The notes: a model not told the origin generated them from the sequence alone. A stretch of 64,000 nucleotides of DNA from Trachemys scripta elegans (GCF_013100865.1 NC_048299.1:5065433-5129432); one strand, 5' to 3'. Positions 52,400-63,239 are shown, counted from the first letter of the stretch. Numbers and translations are program-made.

Positions 52400-52615
52400 T
52401 AATGTTTAACCTGTCCTGAGTGCTTTTCCACCGCTAGATCTCAAAGTGCTTTACAAAGGAGGTCAGCATCATGAATCCTGTTTTACAGCTGGAGAAACTG
52501 AGGCATGAAACAGTTGAGGTGACTTCACCCAATCAGCCAACCAGGAATTGAACCTAGGTCTTTTGCACGTCACACCTCTGCTCACGCTCTACAAGGCCAC
52601 AAAGTCTTGCTCTGT
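52400..52615 (-). repeat. MIR-like relic
   Basis: AAAGTGCTTTACAAAGGAGG, TTTTACAGCTGGAGAAACTG, AACCAGGAATTGAACCTAGG in reverse-orientation MIR order. Like 2202-2405. Confidence 0.55.
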
Positions 52616-52662
52616 AAGTAGCTGCTTTGTTTTACTAAGAAAGTAGAGCGACAGCTGACAGG

Positions 52663-52940
52663 TTTCAAAGAGGTAGCCATGTTAGTCTGTATCAGCAAAA
52701 ACAACGAGGAGTCCTTGTGACACTTTAGAGACTAACAAATTTATTTGGGCATAAGCTTTCGTGGGCTAAAACCCACTTCATCAGATGCATGGAGTGAAAA
52801 TTACAGTAGGCAGGTATAAATATACAACACATGAAAAGAAGGGAGTTGTCTTATCAAGTGGGGGGGGGGGGGGGGGTCAGTGTTAACGAGGCCAATTCAA
52901 TCAAGGTGGATGTGGCCTATTCCCAACAGTTGATGATCAT
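52663..52940 (-). mobile_element. Truncated Penelope-like element (3' end)
   Basis: Plus-left edge TTTCAAAGAGGTAGCCATGT, then TTAGAGACTAACAAATTTAT, the hammerhead-like core, GGCAGGTATAAATATACAAC and ATTCAATCAAGGTGGATGTG. This matches the 3' UTR of the 18.6-kb PLE (GGCAGGTATAAATATGCAAG). A 17-G run (52860-52876) interrupts it. Confidence 0.85.
52750..52790 (-). ncRNA. Hammerhead-ribozyme-like motif in PLE tip
   Basis: Minus strand: CTGATGA (52784-52778), GTGGGT-TTTA-GCCCAC helix with one G-U pair, GAAA (52760-52757), AGC-TTAT-GCC. The last base of helix III is C instead of the U seen in the other copies, so the A-U closing pair at the cleavage site is lost. Extra A before helix II as in other copies. 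Confidence 0.5.
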
Positions 52941-52949
52941 AAATACAAT

Positions 52950-53770
52950 GATGTGTGACTGTATCAGCTAAGTGTCTCTAAATGCTCTTAAGCTTCCACC
53001 TCCCTTTCTGCCTGTCATAGATACATAGCGTTTAAGGCCAGACGGAGACGTTTCTGATCATCTCATCTGACCTCCTACATAATACAGGCCAGAGAATTTC
53101 ACCCTCTAATTCCTTCCTGTTTGCTCTTCTTCTCCCCATTCCCATTTCCTTCTCCCTGCCTGTCTCTCCTCTGAACAGCAGCCACACCCCCGCTTCGTTA
53201 ATCACTGCCTCACTCCGCCAACACTCCATTATTCAAACAAACCACACACACACACACGCCCCGAACATCAGACTCAGTGGAAAGTCTTACCAAGGTGGCA
53301 ATGGCCACACACAGGTTCCGAGCGCTCATCCAATAACACCTCCAGGCTTGTTTGATTTGTTAGAGTGGGGGCTGTCCCGGCTTACGGACTCAACCCTTTC
53401 CGTGTACGACATTGTTAATATCGTGTCTGATCAGACGATCCTACGTCGGAAGTTGGGCTCTGACCCAGGATTGACGCCAGGTCCTGAGCTGGCATAAAGC
53501 AGCATCACCCCATTGACTTCAACAGAGTTTGCCTGTTTGCACGACAGTAACACCCAGGAGCGTCAACCAGCATCAGGGCTCTATGGTGCTAGGTGCTGTA
53601 CGGACACATAGCGAGAAGCAGACCCTGCCCCAAAGACCATGCGGTGTAAAGAGATAAAGGATGGGAAGGAAAAGAGGGGTGAAATCGCCTAAAGTCACAC
53701 AGCAGAACCAGGACTAGACCCCAGATTTCTTGATTCCTAGGGTACAGCAACACTGTAATGGGAAGCTGTT
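52950..53770. other. No recognised gene; old repeat piece
   Basis: 53575-53740 has GCTAGGTGCTGTACGGACAC and CCCTGCCCCAAAGACC, the same old family as 63.25 kb. A short (AC)n lies at about 53245-53260. Confidence 0.45.
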
Positions 53771-53784
53771 TCTACAGCACGGTA

Positions 53785-54651
53785 GCGAGGCGGTGGGATA
53801 CCCCACAGCCCTGCGGAGGGACGAGCCTCCCCTAGCACCAACGTGGGTGTAGCCAATGGGTCCTGCGGCCACCCCTCAGAGGTCACGGCGCAGGACAGGA
53901 AGTAGAAAAGCCCCGCTGCAAAGCTCACTTGAAAGCCAGCCGCCGGAGAGGCCAGATGCCTGTGGCCTAACTCCAGGTTGGGGAACGCCGACAGGCCACG
54001 GCCGACCCGAGGACTGGCCGGGCAAGCCACGCCTCCCCCTCGCCAGCTACCCCGAGGAGGAGCCGCGCCTCCCCCTCGCCAGCTACCCCGAGGAGGAGCC
54101 GCGCCTCCCCCTCGCCAGCTATCCTGAGGAGCAGCCGAGCCTACCCTTCGCTAGTTACCCAGAGGAACCGATGGTGCTGGAAACCGCCGCCGACGCCAGC
54201 CAAACCCAGGTACCTTACGAGGGGGAGTCCGGAAGTAGCCCTGGGGCTATAACCTATAAGCTGACCCTGGCCTGGCCACAGCAGGGCCAGAACCAATGTC
54301 AGTGTGTTGTGGTCAGGATCCCCACTGACACAGCAGCGGGTCTTCTGCTGCTGGTAGGACCCCGGGCTGGGACACAGTGAAGTGGGTGGGCCTGCGTCCC
54401 CCCTGCCACCCACTCCACGGGTGGCCGTCTCCCCCTCGCCCCAGACGCTCAGAAGCCTGAGCTCCTGACTGCGTTTGCTGCCCCGCCCTGACCTAGGGCC
54501 AGGGCTCATATTGAACTATTGGCTCAGCCCCTGCTTAAGGGCCCGAGCTCCTGACTGTTTACTGGCCAGCCCTGACCCAGGGCTTGGGCCCATAGTGAAC
54601 TATTGCGAGGCGGTCGGATACCCCACGGCCCCACGGAGGGACGAGCCTCCC
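53785..54651 (+). repeat. GC-rich unit bounded by 47-bp direct repeats
   Basis: 53785-53831 and 54605-54651 are direct repeats with four differences, 820 bp apart, starting GCGAGGCGGT and ending GAGCCTCCC. Inside are a 36-bp tandem (54031-54174) and two diverged copies of a CTGACC..GGGC..GAACTATTG unit (about 54466 and 54552). A 174-codon frame (53856-54380) spans the tandem. I do not recognise a protein family. It could be a high-order repeat or part of a retroelement. Confidence 0.55.
54031..54174 (+). repeat. 36-bp tandem repeat, four copies, in-frame
   Basis: Units start at 54031, 54067, 54103 and 54139. They read as a 12-residue peptide repeat (RLPLASYPEEEP type) in the 174-codon frame. 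The first three are near-identical; the fourth is diverged. Confidence 0.9.
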
Positions 54652-54839
54652 TGGTACAAGTCCATCCCAGACTATGGGTACATACCGAGGCAGCCACCGC
54701 TTCAGGACTGTTTTCACAGAGCTAGCTCAGGCATGCTGCAATCACATCTCCTGACGGCGATATGGACACACTGCTTATCCGGCGCCCGAGCCATTGGCCC
54801 CTGCTGCCAAACGGCTGAAGCGCGGGGCTGAATGGTTTG

Positions 54840-55025
54840 CCGTGACCTTTTCCTGCTGCAGGAGAGCTACGCTGCCAGGAAGAGAAAAAAAATCAACCAG
54901 AACGTGCCAGAGAATGATACAGGCTGTAGATAGGCGGTATGCAGGTGTAGAAATGAGCTGGAAGGCTTAGAAATAAGTAGCGCTGTGTGAGATAGTCCTG
55001 ACAATATTCCAAAACCACGCTGATG
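54840..55025. other. No recognised gene or repeat
   Basis: Anonymous sequence. Confidence 0.4.
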
Positions 55026-55029
55026 GGGA

Positions 55030-55215
55030 AGCATGGCTCTGTGGTTGGCTGAGGCACTAGGTGAGGAGAGAGATCTAGCTTGAATTTCCGGGTTCTGCCA
55101 CCGACTCTCTCTGTGACTTTGGGTAAATTACTGACTTTCTCGGTGCCTTAGTTCCCGAGTGGTAAAACGGAGGTAATGGTACTTCCTTCGTCTGACGTGG
55201 CTATTTATGTCGTAA
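55030..55215 (+). repeat. MIR SINE
   Basis: GGCTCTGTGGTTGGCTGAG, TCCGGGTTCTGCCACCGACT, CTGTGACTTTGGGTAAATTA and GGTGCCTTAGTTCCCGAGTG in forward MIR order. Confidence 0.7.
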
Positions 55216-55277
55216 GGGGCAGAGACCGTCTCTTTCTATGAGTTTATATTGAGGCCTTGATCCTGGCAGGGGTTTCT

Positions 55278-55520
55278 AGGGGTGTGTCTATACTGGAGCT
55301 AGCAGTGTCCCTCCCTGTCCAGGTAGACAGATGTGCTAGCCCTATTCAAGCTAGCCTGGATGCTGTGGCACAGGTGGTGGCATGGGCGAGCCAACTGAAT
55401 ACAAGCCCAACTGGGTGAGGGTTTATGTGGCTAGCCTGCTGCTGCACCATTCACACTGCAATTTGCGAGTCTGTCCCCCTGGGCTGGGCGGCTTGCTTCC
55501 AGCTCCAGCGTAGACAGATA
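55278..55520. mobile_element. Inverted-repeat MITE (GTCTACACTGG termini)
   Basis: Left GGTGTGTCTATACTGGAGCT and right (minus) TCTGTCTACGCTGGAGCTGG form inverted ends. About 243 bp, no coding. Confidence 0.65.
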
Positions 55521-55609
55521 GAGGTGCTAATGCAATATACCTCATAACGTCATGGTCTTTTACACCATATTATTACAATCTCATGGGGAAAAAATGAAAA
55601 CATTGCTAT

Positions 55610-57150
55610 GCTCTAGACAGTTCTCAAGAAAAACTGGATTCAGTTTTCAAGCCAAACCAGCCCATTTTTCTGAGCTTCTGCATGACAACATGCCACAGCT
55701 TCTCAAGTTCAAGGCATAAGTAGCTATTTTGTCAGTGAATCGGTGAAAATGTTCATGTTCACTTCCGTGAAGCAAAAATTGTACTTGTGTGCAAACCGGA
55801 GAAACAACCCATTTGTAGAGACGGTTGGATCGTTTCCGACAAAATGCATTTTCGTCAAAATAGGCGGCTTTGTCAAAAACGAAATGTTTCAGAGACATCA
55901 ATTTCAGTAAAGGAGTTGATGGGGCAAGTTTCTATGGTCCAGAGCTCTCGAGTCACTCCTGATAAGAGAAAGACCCAAGAGAGGACTTTGATCTGAAAAT
56001 GGATGTTTCGACACAATTCTGTTTTGCGAAAACATTCTAAAGGGTTTGTTTTCCTTCCATTGTGGAACCAAAACAAATGTCAAAACCTCAAAAGTCGCTA
56101 TGAAATGGAATTGGCTTTCTCCATCCAACTCTTACCTATTTGTCTCTCTCCATGTGGCAGCTGAGGTAATACTGGGGTGAATCACAACCGTAGTTACTCT
56201 TCTACTTGGGATCTTGTAGTGCCTCCAAACTTCTATCTAGGATGAGACGTGAAATTCAGAAAGGTTTATCAGCAGAGCTGGTCAATCTTTTTTTCATGTT
56301 AGACAAAATTTGTTGGCAAAAATTTCCAAGGAAAATATTCATGATTATTTTCACCAAACATTTCCACCTAAGCTTCCCACCAGCAATATCTGGGAATTCA
56401 GGTGAGATAAAAAACACAGGTGCATACCTTAGTTCTTACCTGCTGCTTTTACTCAGGTCAGGAATACAACAAATGCAACCATCTCCGTTGTATTTTTAGC
56501 ACTTGTGTTCCATCACTAAGAGCACAGAGGCAGCGAGAAAATGATTTGGGGGCGAAAAAAGGAAAAATCATTGTTTAAAAGAAGGAAAATTAAAGAAAAT
56601 GAATCAAACTTTTTTAGATCTCAAGCAACATTCAGTTTGGATTTGCATCAACGTATGGACGACAGTTGGGATTGTTTCTTATTTCAATGTGAACAGGTTT
56701 GCTCATCTTTTACTTCTAATACCCAGCTAATGCCAACTGGCACAGACAAAAATGGAAGAGAAATCTGAGTCAGAGAAACACTTTCTTTAATACAGTACAT
56801 TAAAAGTGGTTTCCCTTGGATTGAAAAACCACATCATGAAAACTGCTAGTTGATGACTCTTTTGCGATGAGAAACACATGTAAGCTAGCAAAGTGAACAG
56901 GGTTTTATTTATTATTGGTTATAAATTCTGCTCATTTCCTAATGTCTATGCCCTTCAGCCGGACGAGGTGGGCTTTGAGCCTATGGAGAATTTTCATCCC
57001 TCTGCTGTTCATAAGAGCGGGTGGCTCTGGAGTAATGGAAAGCATCTAGGTACTGTAGATACAGAGGAACAGACTGGATTCTGGGGCATGTTTTGCAGAA
57101 CCAGTCAAAGAAATAATCCCTGGTACTTCTATCGTGCTTTCCAGCTGCGG
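55610..57150. other. AT-rich old repeats, no gene
   Basis: 55610-56110 and 56270-56400 have A/T-symmetric text (AGAGCTGGTCAATCTTTTTT at about 56274) like the 33.0-kb family. The rest is anonymous. Confidence 0.35.
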
Positions 57151-57560
57151 ATGACACGCATCGGTCAATGAATTACACCTCACAACACCCTGGAGATGCA
57201 GCTACCATTGGGTAACATTTTCAAAAGTGCCTAATTGGCTTAGGAGCCCAAGTCCCAATGAAAGTGCATGGGATTTAGGTGCCTATTCGCTTTACATTTT
57301 TATCCCCATCTTACATTCAGCCTTACAACACACCTACAAAGAAAGGGCGTTTCGTGATCACTGTTTTACAGAAGGGGAACTGAGGCCCACAGAATTATCA
57401 TACCTAGTGCTTACAGGGCATTTTTCATCTGCAGATCACAAAGCACTTTACAAAGGAGGCAATTATTGCCATTTTACAGATGGAGAAACGGAGGCATGGG
57501 GAAGTAAAGTTTCTTGACCAAGGCTTTCCAGCAGGCCAGAGCGGAGTCTCTCTATCCACA
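57150..57560 (-). repeat. MIR-like and palindromic relics
   Basis: TTTTCAAAAGTGCCTAATTG (57218) belongs to the 42.7-kb palindromic family. AAGGAGGCAATTATTGCCAT and TTTTACAGATGGAGAAACGG (57453-57490) are reverse MIR. Confidence 0.5.
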
Positions 57561-57581
57561 AGGCCACACTGCCCCCTCCCA

Positions 57582-57750
57582 GAGGAGGGATAGCTCAGTG
57601 GTTTGAGCATTGGCCTGCTAAACCCAGGGTTGTGAGTTTATTCCTTGAGGGGACCACTTACGGATCTGGGGCAAAATCAATACTTGGTCCTGCTAGAGAA
57701 GGCAGGGGACTGGACTTGATGACTTTTCAAGGTCCCTTCCAGTTCTAAGA
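57582..57750 (+). mobile_element. tRNA-derived SINE with CR1-like tail
   Basis: GGGATAGCTCAGTGGTTTGA (A box), TGTGAGTTTATTCC (B box with a change), tail GGACTGGACTTGATGAC and AAGGTCCCTTCCAGTTC. Same subfamily as 46.3 kb. Confidence 0.9.
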
Positions 57751-57891
57751 GATGGGATATCTCCATTCATTTATTTTATTTTTATTTAAATAACTTGCCC
57801 AGGGTCACTCAGCAGGAGCCCTGAATGTAAGCTAGAAGTCTTGAGCCTCAGTCCAGTATCTTTATCGCCAGACCATTCTTCCTCACATGGA

Positions 57892-57978
57892 ATCATAGAA
57901 TATCAGGGTTGGAAGAGACCTCAGGAGGTCATCTACTTCACCCCCCTGCTCAAAGCAGGACCAACTCCAACTAAATCA
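57892..57978 (-). mobile_element. CR1 LINE tail fragment
   Basis: AATCATAGAATATCAGGGTT through CTGCTCAAAGCAGGACCAAC, the reverse CR1 tail only. Confidence 0.85.
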
Positions 57979-58059
57979 CATGAGGCTACCAATGGAATTG
58001 CTAATGTGAAGAAGGGCTGCAGGTCTGGTCCCTAATTTGAGAGATTTAGGGGATGTGGC

Positions 58060-58530
58060 TCTTCCAATGAAGAAAGCTGGGTGGAAAAATCAAGATTTTA
58101 TCCATGAGAAATTTCAAATGAAAAATCTTTGTACAAAATGTCAGTTTTGCCATGAGAAATATTGACCTGATTTGAAATGAAAATGTTTGTTTCCGAGCAA
58201 CACCTTCAAATGAAATGACCGGCTTTGTTGCAACCAAGAACGTTGCTTTGGTTTGGTTTTTTTGGTTCCAAAACCAAGAAATAACCCTTTCATTGAAACA
58301 AGTTGACATGTCTATGCACAATCTTGTTTCATTTTGGTTTCTTTACATCAAAAGTGGAAGCAACATGGCACTAGAAGTCAAACTGAAAAAAGCTGTTAGT
58401 CGAACCTTTTTCCTGCCGGAAAATGGATTTTTTTTCATCAGAACTGATATTTTCTCCTAGGAAAATTGTGGTTTAGATGAAAGTCTATTTTTTAATGGGA
58501 AAACCTTCTGCATGAAACAATTCAACCAAC
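58060..58530. repeat. AT-rich old repeat
   Basis: AATTTCAAATGAAAAATCTT, AATGTCAGTTTTGCCATGAG and CAACCAACTCTATCAATAAG; same class as 33.0 kb. Confidence 0.35.
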
Positions 58531-58971
58531 TCTATCAATAAGGTTTAGCTAGGCAGCCAACCCCAACAGGAGTTCTGACACTCCTCTTTCTCTAAGACTT
58601 AACTAACTGGGGTGGGCGCTATGGGCAAGGGCTGTAATAGCACGGAACTGTTTGAGATCACTAAATTGGTCTGAATTAGAGAGCAGGAGGTATTCAGAGC
58701 TGGGCCCGTTCCTAGTCTGGATACAGATTTGGCTGATCAAAATGAGGAACTTGATTTTGCTCACAGTGACAAGTGCAAAGTGGGAGTAATGCCAGTGAAC
58801 CTAACAGTGTTACTGGTGTCAAATTGGTGGTCAGGAGGGTGGAACGAGGCCAGGTAAAACCCTCTCCTCCTGAAGGATCCCAGAGCACTTTAAAAATCAC
58901 TCACACAGAGGAACCATGTAACCCATCAGCGTACATGACAAGCATAGTTGCCTTGACTTCAGTGGGACTAT

Positions 58972-60438
58972 ATGATTACTCCCGTGAAACAGGTACGCGG
59001 GACTGAACATCCGAGGGTGCTAAAAGAGTTGGCGGGTGAGATTGCAGAGCCATTAGCCATTATTTTTGAAAACTCATGGCAATCGGGGGAGGTCCCAGAT
59101 GACTGGAAAAAGGCTAATGTAGTGCCCATCTTTAAAAAAGGGAAGAAGGAGGATCCGGGGAACTACAGGCCAGTCAGCCTCACCTCAGTCCCTGGAAAAA
59201 TCATGGAGCAGGTCCTCAAGGAAGCAATTATGAAACATTTAGAGGAGAGGAAAGTGATCAGGAACAGTCAGCATGGATTCACGAAGGGGAAGTCGTGCCT
59301 GACTAACCTAATTGCCTTCTATGATGAGATAACTGGCTCTGTGGATGAGGGGAAAGCAGTGGATGTGTTATTTCTTGACTTTAGCAAAGCTTTTGATACG
59401 GTCTCCCACAGTATTCTTGCCACCAAGTTAAAGAAGTATGGGCTGGATGAATGGAATGTAAGGTGGATAGAAAGCTGGCTAGATCGTCGGGCTCAACGGG
59501 TAGTGATCAATGGCTCCATGTCTAGTTGGCAGCCGGTTTCAAGTGGAGTGCCCCAAGGGTCGGTCCTGGGGCCGGTTTTGTTTAATATCTTTATTAATGA
59601 TCTGGAGGATGGTGTGGACTGCACTCTCAGCAAGTTTGCAGATGACACTAAACTAGGAGGCGTGGTAGATACACTAGAGGGTAGGGATCGGATACAGAGG
59701 GACCTAGACAAATTAGAGGATTGGGCCGAAAAAAACCTGATGAGGTTCAACAAGGACAAGTGCAGAGTCCTGCACTTAGGACGGAAGAATCCCATGCACT
59801 GCTACAGACTAGGGACCGAATGGCTAGGTAGCAGTTCTGCTGAAAAGGACCTAGGGGTCACAGTGGACGAGAAGCTGGATATGAGTCAACAGTGTGCTCT
59901 TGTTGCCAAGAAGGCTAACGGCATTTTGGGCTGTATAAGTAGGGGCATTGCCAGCAGATCGAGGAACGTGATCGTTCCCCTTTATTCGACATTGGTGAGG
60001 CCTCATCTGGAATACTGTGTCCAGTTTTGGGCCCCACACTACAAGAAGGATGTGGAAAAATTGGAAAGAGTCCAGCGGAGGGCAACAAAAATGATTAGGG
60101 GTCTGGAGCACATGACTTATGAGGAGAGGCTGAGAGAACTGGGATTGTTTAGTCTCCAGAAGAGAAGAATGAGGGGGGATTTGATAGCAGCCTTCAACTA
60201 CCTGAAGGGGGGTTCCAAAGAGGATGGAGCTCGGCTGTTCTCAGTGGTGGCAGATGACAGAACAAGGAGCAATGGTCTCAAGTTGCAGTGCGGGAGGTCC
60301 AGGTTGGATATCAGGAAAAACTATTTCACTAGGAGGGTGGTGAAACACTGGAATGCGTTACCTAGGGAGGTGGTGGAGTCTCCTTCCTTGGAGGTTTTTA
60401 AGGCCCGGCTTGACAAAGCCCTGGCTGGGATGATTTAG
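58972..60438 (+). CDS. CR1 ORF2 C-terminal part: reverse transcriptase (partial)
   Basis: CR1 ORF2 is an endonuclease plus reverse transcriptase that copies LINE RNA at a genomic nick. This 488-codon frame lacks the endonuclease. Roughly the first 11 codons (58972-59004) are host sequence giving a chance ATG; CR1 similarity starts at about HPRVLKELAGE. Visible RT motifs: GNYRPVSLTS (63-72), NSQHGFTKGKSCLTN (98-112), motif A LDFSKAFD (135-142), motif B SGVPQGSVLGP (191-201) and motif C FADD (222-225). The C-terminal region has VQRRATKMIRG and LFSVVADDRTRSNGL. It ends at the normal CR1 stop, DKALAGMI. No stop or frameshift in about 1.43 kb suggests recent insertion. Without promoter and endonuclease it should not move by itself. 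Confidence 0.93.
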   Translation: MITPVKQVRGTEHPRVLKELAGEIAEPLAIIFENSWQSGEVPDDWKKANVVPIFKKGKKEDPGNYRPVSLTSVPGKIMEQVLKEAIMKHLEERKVIRNSQHGFTKGKSCLTNLIAFYDEITGSVDEGKAVDVLFLDFSKAFDTVSHSILATKLKKYGLDEWNVRWIESWLDRRAQRVVINGSMSSWQPVSSGVPQGSVLGPVLFNIFINDLEDGVDCTLSKFADDTKLGGVVDTLEGRDRIQRDLDKLEDWAEKNLMRFNKDKCRVLHLGRKNPMHCYRLGTEWLGSSSAEKDLGVTVDEKLDMSQQCALVAKKANGILGCISRGIASRSRNVIVPLYSTLVRPHLEYCVQFWAPHYKKDVEKLERVQRRATKMIRGLEHMTYEERLRELGLFSLQKRRMRGDLIAAFNYLKGGSKEDGARLFSVVADDRTRSNGLKLQCGRSRLDIRKNYFTRRVVKHWNALPREVVESPSLEVFKARLDKALAGMI

Positions 60439-60530
60439 CTGGGAATTGGTCCTCCTTTGAGCAGGGGGTTGGACTAGATGACCTCTTGAGGTCCCTTCCA
60501 ACTCTGATATTCTATGATTCTATGATTCAC
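59005..60530 (+). mobile_element. CR1 LINE, 5'-truncated, open RT frame
   Basis: The youngest-looking LINE in the window: about 1.5 kb of the 3' part with an uninterrupted coding frame, then the CR1 tail GGTTGGACTAGATGACCTC and three ATTCTATG-type units ending near 60528. The 5' junction is near 59005, where CR1 protein similarity begins. Other copies of the same lineage: 2569, 4131, 15708, 22198 and 57892. Confidence 0.95.
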
Positions 60531-60534
60531 TGTA

Positions 60535-60760
60535 TAGTGCATGGGGCTTTCCAAGCAAGTAAAAAATGACCAGGTCCCTGCCTTATCATCAAAACTGGAT
60601 TTAAAGAGCTAGATTCTCAGCTGCTGTAAACAGACCCAGTTCCTTTGACTTCAGTGGATCTGTGCCCATGTATGCCAATGGAGAGTCTGGCCTGAAATGT
60701 CCGCCATTGCTTTTTCCCATGGCAGTTGGGAATGAGAGCAGGTGGGAATCGTGAGAAAAA
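60535..60760. repeat. Palindromic amniote repeat piece
   Basis: AGATTCTCAGCTGCTGTAAA and TTTGACTTCAGTGGATCTGT, of the class seen at 9.9 and 37.0 kb. Confidence 0.35.
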
Positions 60761-60764
60761 CATA

Positions 60765-60930
60765 TTTATGTCTCTTAGTCTTGGAAAAGGCACTTTAGCC
60801 TCTATGTGCCTCAGTGCCCCATTTGTAAAACAGGGATAGCGGGGCCTGTACCTCCCAGGGCGGTTATGAGGAGAAATGGATCAAACTGTCAAGTGCTCAG
60901 AAACTGCCGTAATGGGGGTCATATAAGTAC
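60765..60930 (+). repeat. MIR SINE
   Basis: TGTGCCTCAGTGCCCCATTT, GTAAAACAGGGATAGCGGGG, CTCCCAGGGCGGTTATGAGG and GTCAAGTGCTCAG follow the second half of MIR. Confidence 0.6.
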
Positions 60931-61011
60931 CATAGCTAGAGAGACCTGCTGTGAATCTGGCCCAAATACTTTGGGCCTGATCCAACCATACCATATGCTT
61001 GCGCTGAAGAA

Positions 61012-61108
61012 GGAATCATCCTGGGAAGTTGCATGGCCTGTGTGGTACAGGAGGTCTGACTAGATGATCAGTGGTCCCTGCTGGCCTCGGAGTGTATGAC
61101 TCTGTGAA
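61012..61108 (+). mobile_element. Old CR1-family LINE tail
   Basis: GAATCATCCTGGGAAGTTGC, GGTCTGACTAGATGATCAGT and GTGTATGACTCTGTGAA match the tail of the 33950 element. Confidence 0.6.
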
Positions 61109-61235
61109 TAGCTGCTGTAACCCTGGGATGTCTCCATCGAAGTCACTGGAATTACACAGTTGTACAGCGGGTCTGTGTGGCAGTAGACTCAAGCCCAGAT
61201 CATCCCAAGCAGTTGCTCTCTGTATTTGTCGTCGG

Positions 61236-62165
61236 ATATGTCTATACTGCGGTATAAACCTGGGTCTATGGGACCCGGGCTTGCAATTTTCAAGGTCACA
61301 CTTCAGCATCCGCACTGTATTGTGAGCCTGGGCTGACAGCTGCTGAACATGGGCCTCACTGTCCTGTTAACATCACCATACTGAACCACACAGGCCTTCT
61401 GACTTGGGTCTGTGGCTTGAGCTGCTTCCACACTGCAAAATGACAGGGCTTAGACTCGAGTCACAGTGGATATATCTGCACTGCACCGCAGTGTAAGCCA
61501 GGAGGCCAAACTCAGCCTTAAGCCTCATCCCCTTTCCGTCAACACACAAATGGCACTAACCGAGGACTCAGACCCAGGAGCCCCCCCGGGGTGGAGGATC
61601 CAAACCTGAGTGGAACCAGGGTTCAAGCCCTATTGCTTTACAGTGTAGATGCAGCCTCACTGGACTTGTGCTCTGGCAGTCTGCCAAAAGTATCCCCCAG
61701 GCCTACTTTCTTTGTCCTGTGGACAGTCTTGTTTGATGGAGGGTCATAGTTTCTCATGAACCACGAACAGAGGGCTGGAGCGGCCATATTTGGGGGGTGG
61801 GTGCTAGGAAGTCTGGGATATGGGTGGTTGGACTCAGGCCTGCATAATGCAGTGTAGATGGAGGAGCCCCAGACTGGGACACAGGGTTCAACAATTCCCA
61901 ACCTGGGGTTACAAATGAGTGTAGACGCTCAAGCCCTAGGTTAACAAACGCTGGGGCTGCTAACTCAAGTTCTACTAACCCTGGGCTTACATTGCAGCAT
62001 AGACACACCCAGTGGGACACGGGTTTTGACCCAGTCCCCTAGCGGGGTCCCAGCACCCAGGGCCTGAGTGCTTGATTACCTGAGTCTAGCTGATTTGTGT
62101 GTGGACAGAAGGGGCTCAAACCTGAGTGGGAGCCCAGGGCTTGGTGTGCAGTGTAGACATACCCT
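61236..62165. mobile_element. Cluster of inverted-repeat elements
   Basis: Left GGATATGTCTATACTGCGGT; inner opposed ends near 61425, 61480, 61640 and 61855; GCAGCATAGACACACCC near 61995; and GTGTGCAGTGTAGACATACC near 62144. Reads as overlapping or nested copies of the GTCTACACTGC family. Exact borders not resolved. Confidence 0.5.
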
Positions 62166-62169
62166 TTAT

Positions 62170-63235
62170 GGCCAGCCCTGTCCAATACACTGGGCCCCTG
62201 AGGCTTCAGCCAAATATAGATATGACTTCAAACACGCACTGTCTGGGTCTGAGGCTGAGCCTTACCCAGCACAGTGTGACCTGCTTTTACCAACGTCGGT
62301 GCCAAAACTGCATTTCCACTCTCCAATCTGCCAAGGCTCTTTTGTATTGTGTGTCAGCGGATTATAGAGTTTTTCCCTTCAGAGCGCCATTAATATGCAC
62401 GCCTGGGGGAGCCGACCGCTTGCGATCCGGTGGGTGGTGTATTGAGCCTGGCTAGAGAGGCCCAAGAGACACTTCCTGTGCTGGTCTGGGCCGAGTCCAT
62501 CACACACAATATCTCAGAAAAAGGGCGAGGGGTGTCAAAAAAATAAATGAGAGAAGGAACATACAGGCAACGGAGAACTCTTACAGAATAATTATAGATG
62601 ATATTTAAAGAGGACTTGGATTTTTGCATAAGCTGTTTAGCAGTCTCAGGAAGAATTTGCCAGCATGGGTGGGACACCCTAAGGCCCTGTCTACGGTAGG
62701 ACAGTTCATATCCAAGTGAATTAGGCAGCTCATTCTTATCTGATCATTCCTGCAAGAATGTAGCAAACTATCATCTTAGCTGGCTCACCAGGGATGGAAC
62801 CAGGGACCTCCCAAGTGAAACAATGCAAGCTACTCCTGTGTAAGCTAAAGCTCCCTAACCTCGTAGCCTCTGTGGATGGGGCCCAGAGGGGGACCCATAA
62901 CACACACTCGCTAGTGGGTTACACTAGTCCCATCACAGATATATAAAAAGACAAGGCGTGTGCCTTTAGAGTTCACCGTTTAAGGCCTTGACCCTTCTGA
63001 CACCCATGCCTGAGAGTAACTTTAGCTGTCAGAATAGTCCCCATTGAGTGAAAAAAAATGTACCCCAGGGATGGCGTAGCGTACAGTTTTTCAAAGGAGT
63101 CTAAAGAAGTTAGGTACCCAACTATATTGAATTCCAGTGGGATTTGGGTGTCCAGCTCTCTTAAGCTTAACAATTCCAGCCTTAAAGCTGCCACCTTTCC
63201 CAGGAGTCAACCTCAATGACTTCCTATAAGCCCTT
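62170..63235. other. No recognised gene; terminus fragments
   Basis: GGCCCTGTCTACGGTAGGAC at 62683 looks like another GTCTAC terminus. Otherwise anonymous. Confidence 0.4.
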
Positions 63236-63239
63236 TCTA

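Noticed and set aside
54031..54174. CRISPR array
   Set aside because: Units are contiguous without spacers, and the sequence is vertebrate.
53780..54230. CpG-island promoter of a host gene
   Set aside because: GC-rich with CpGs, but the CpGs fall in tandem and direct repeats, and no first-exon or splice structure is visible.
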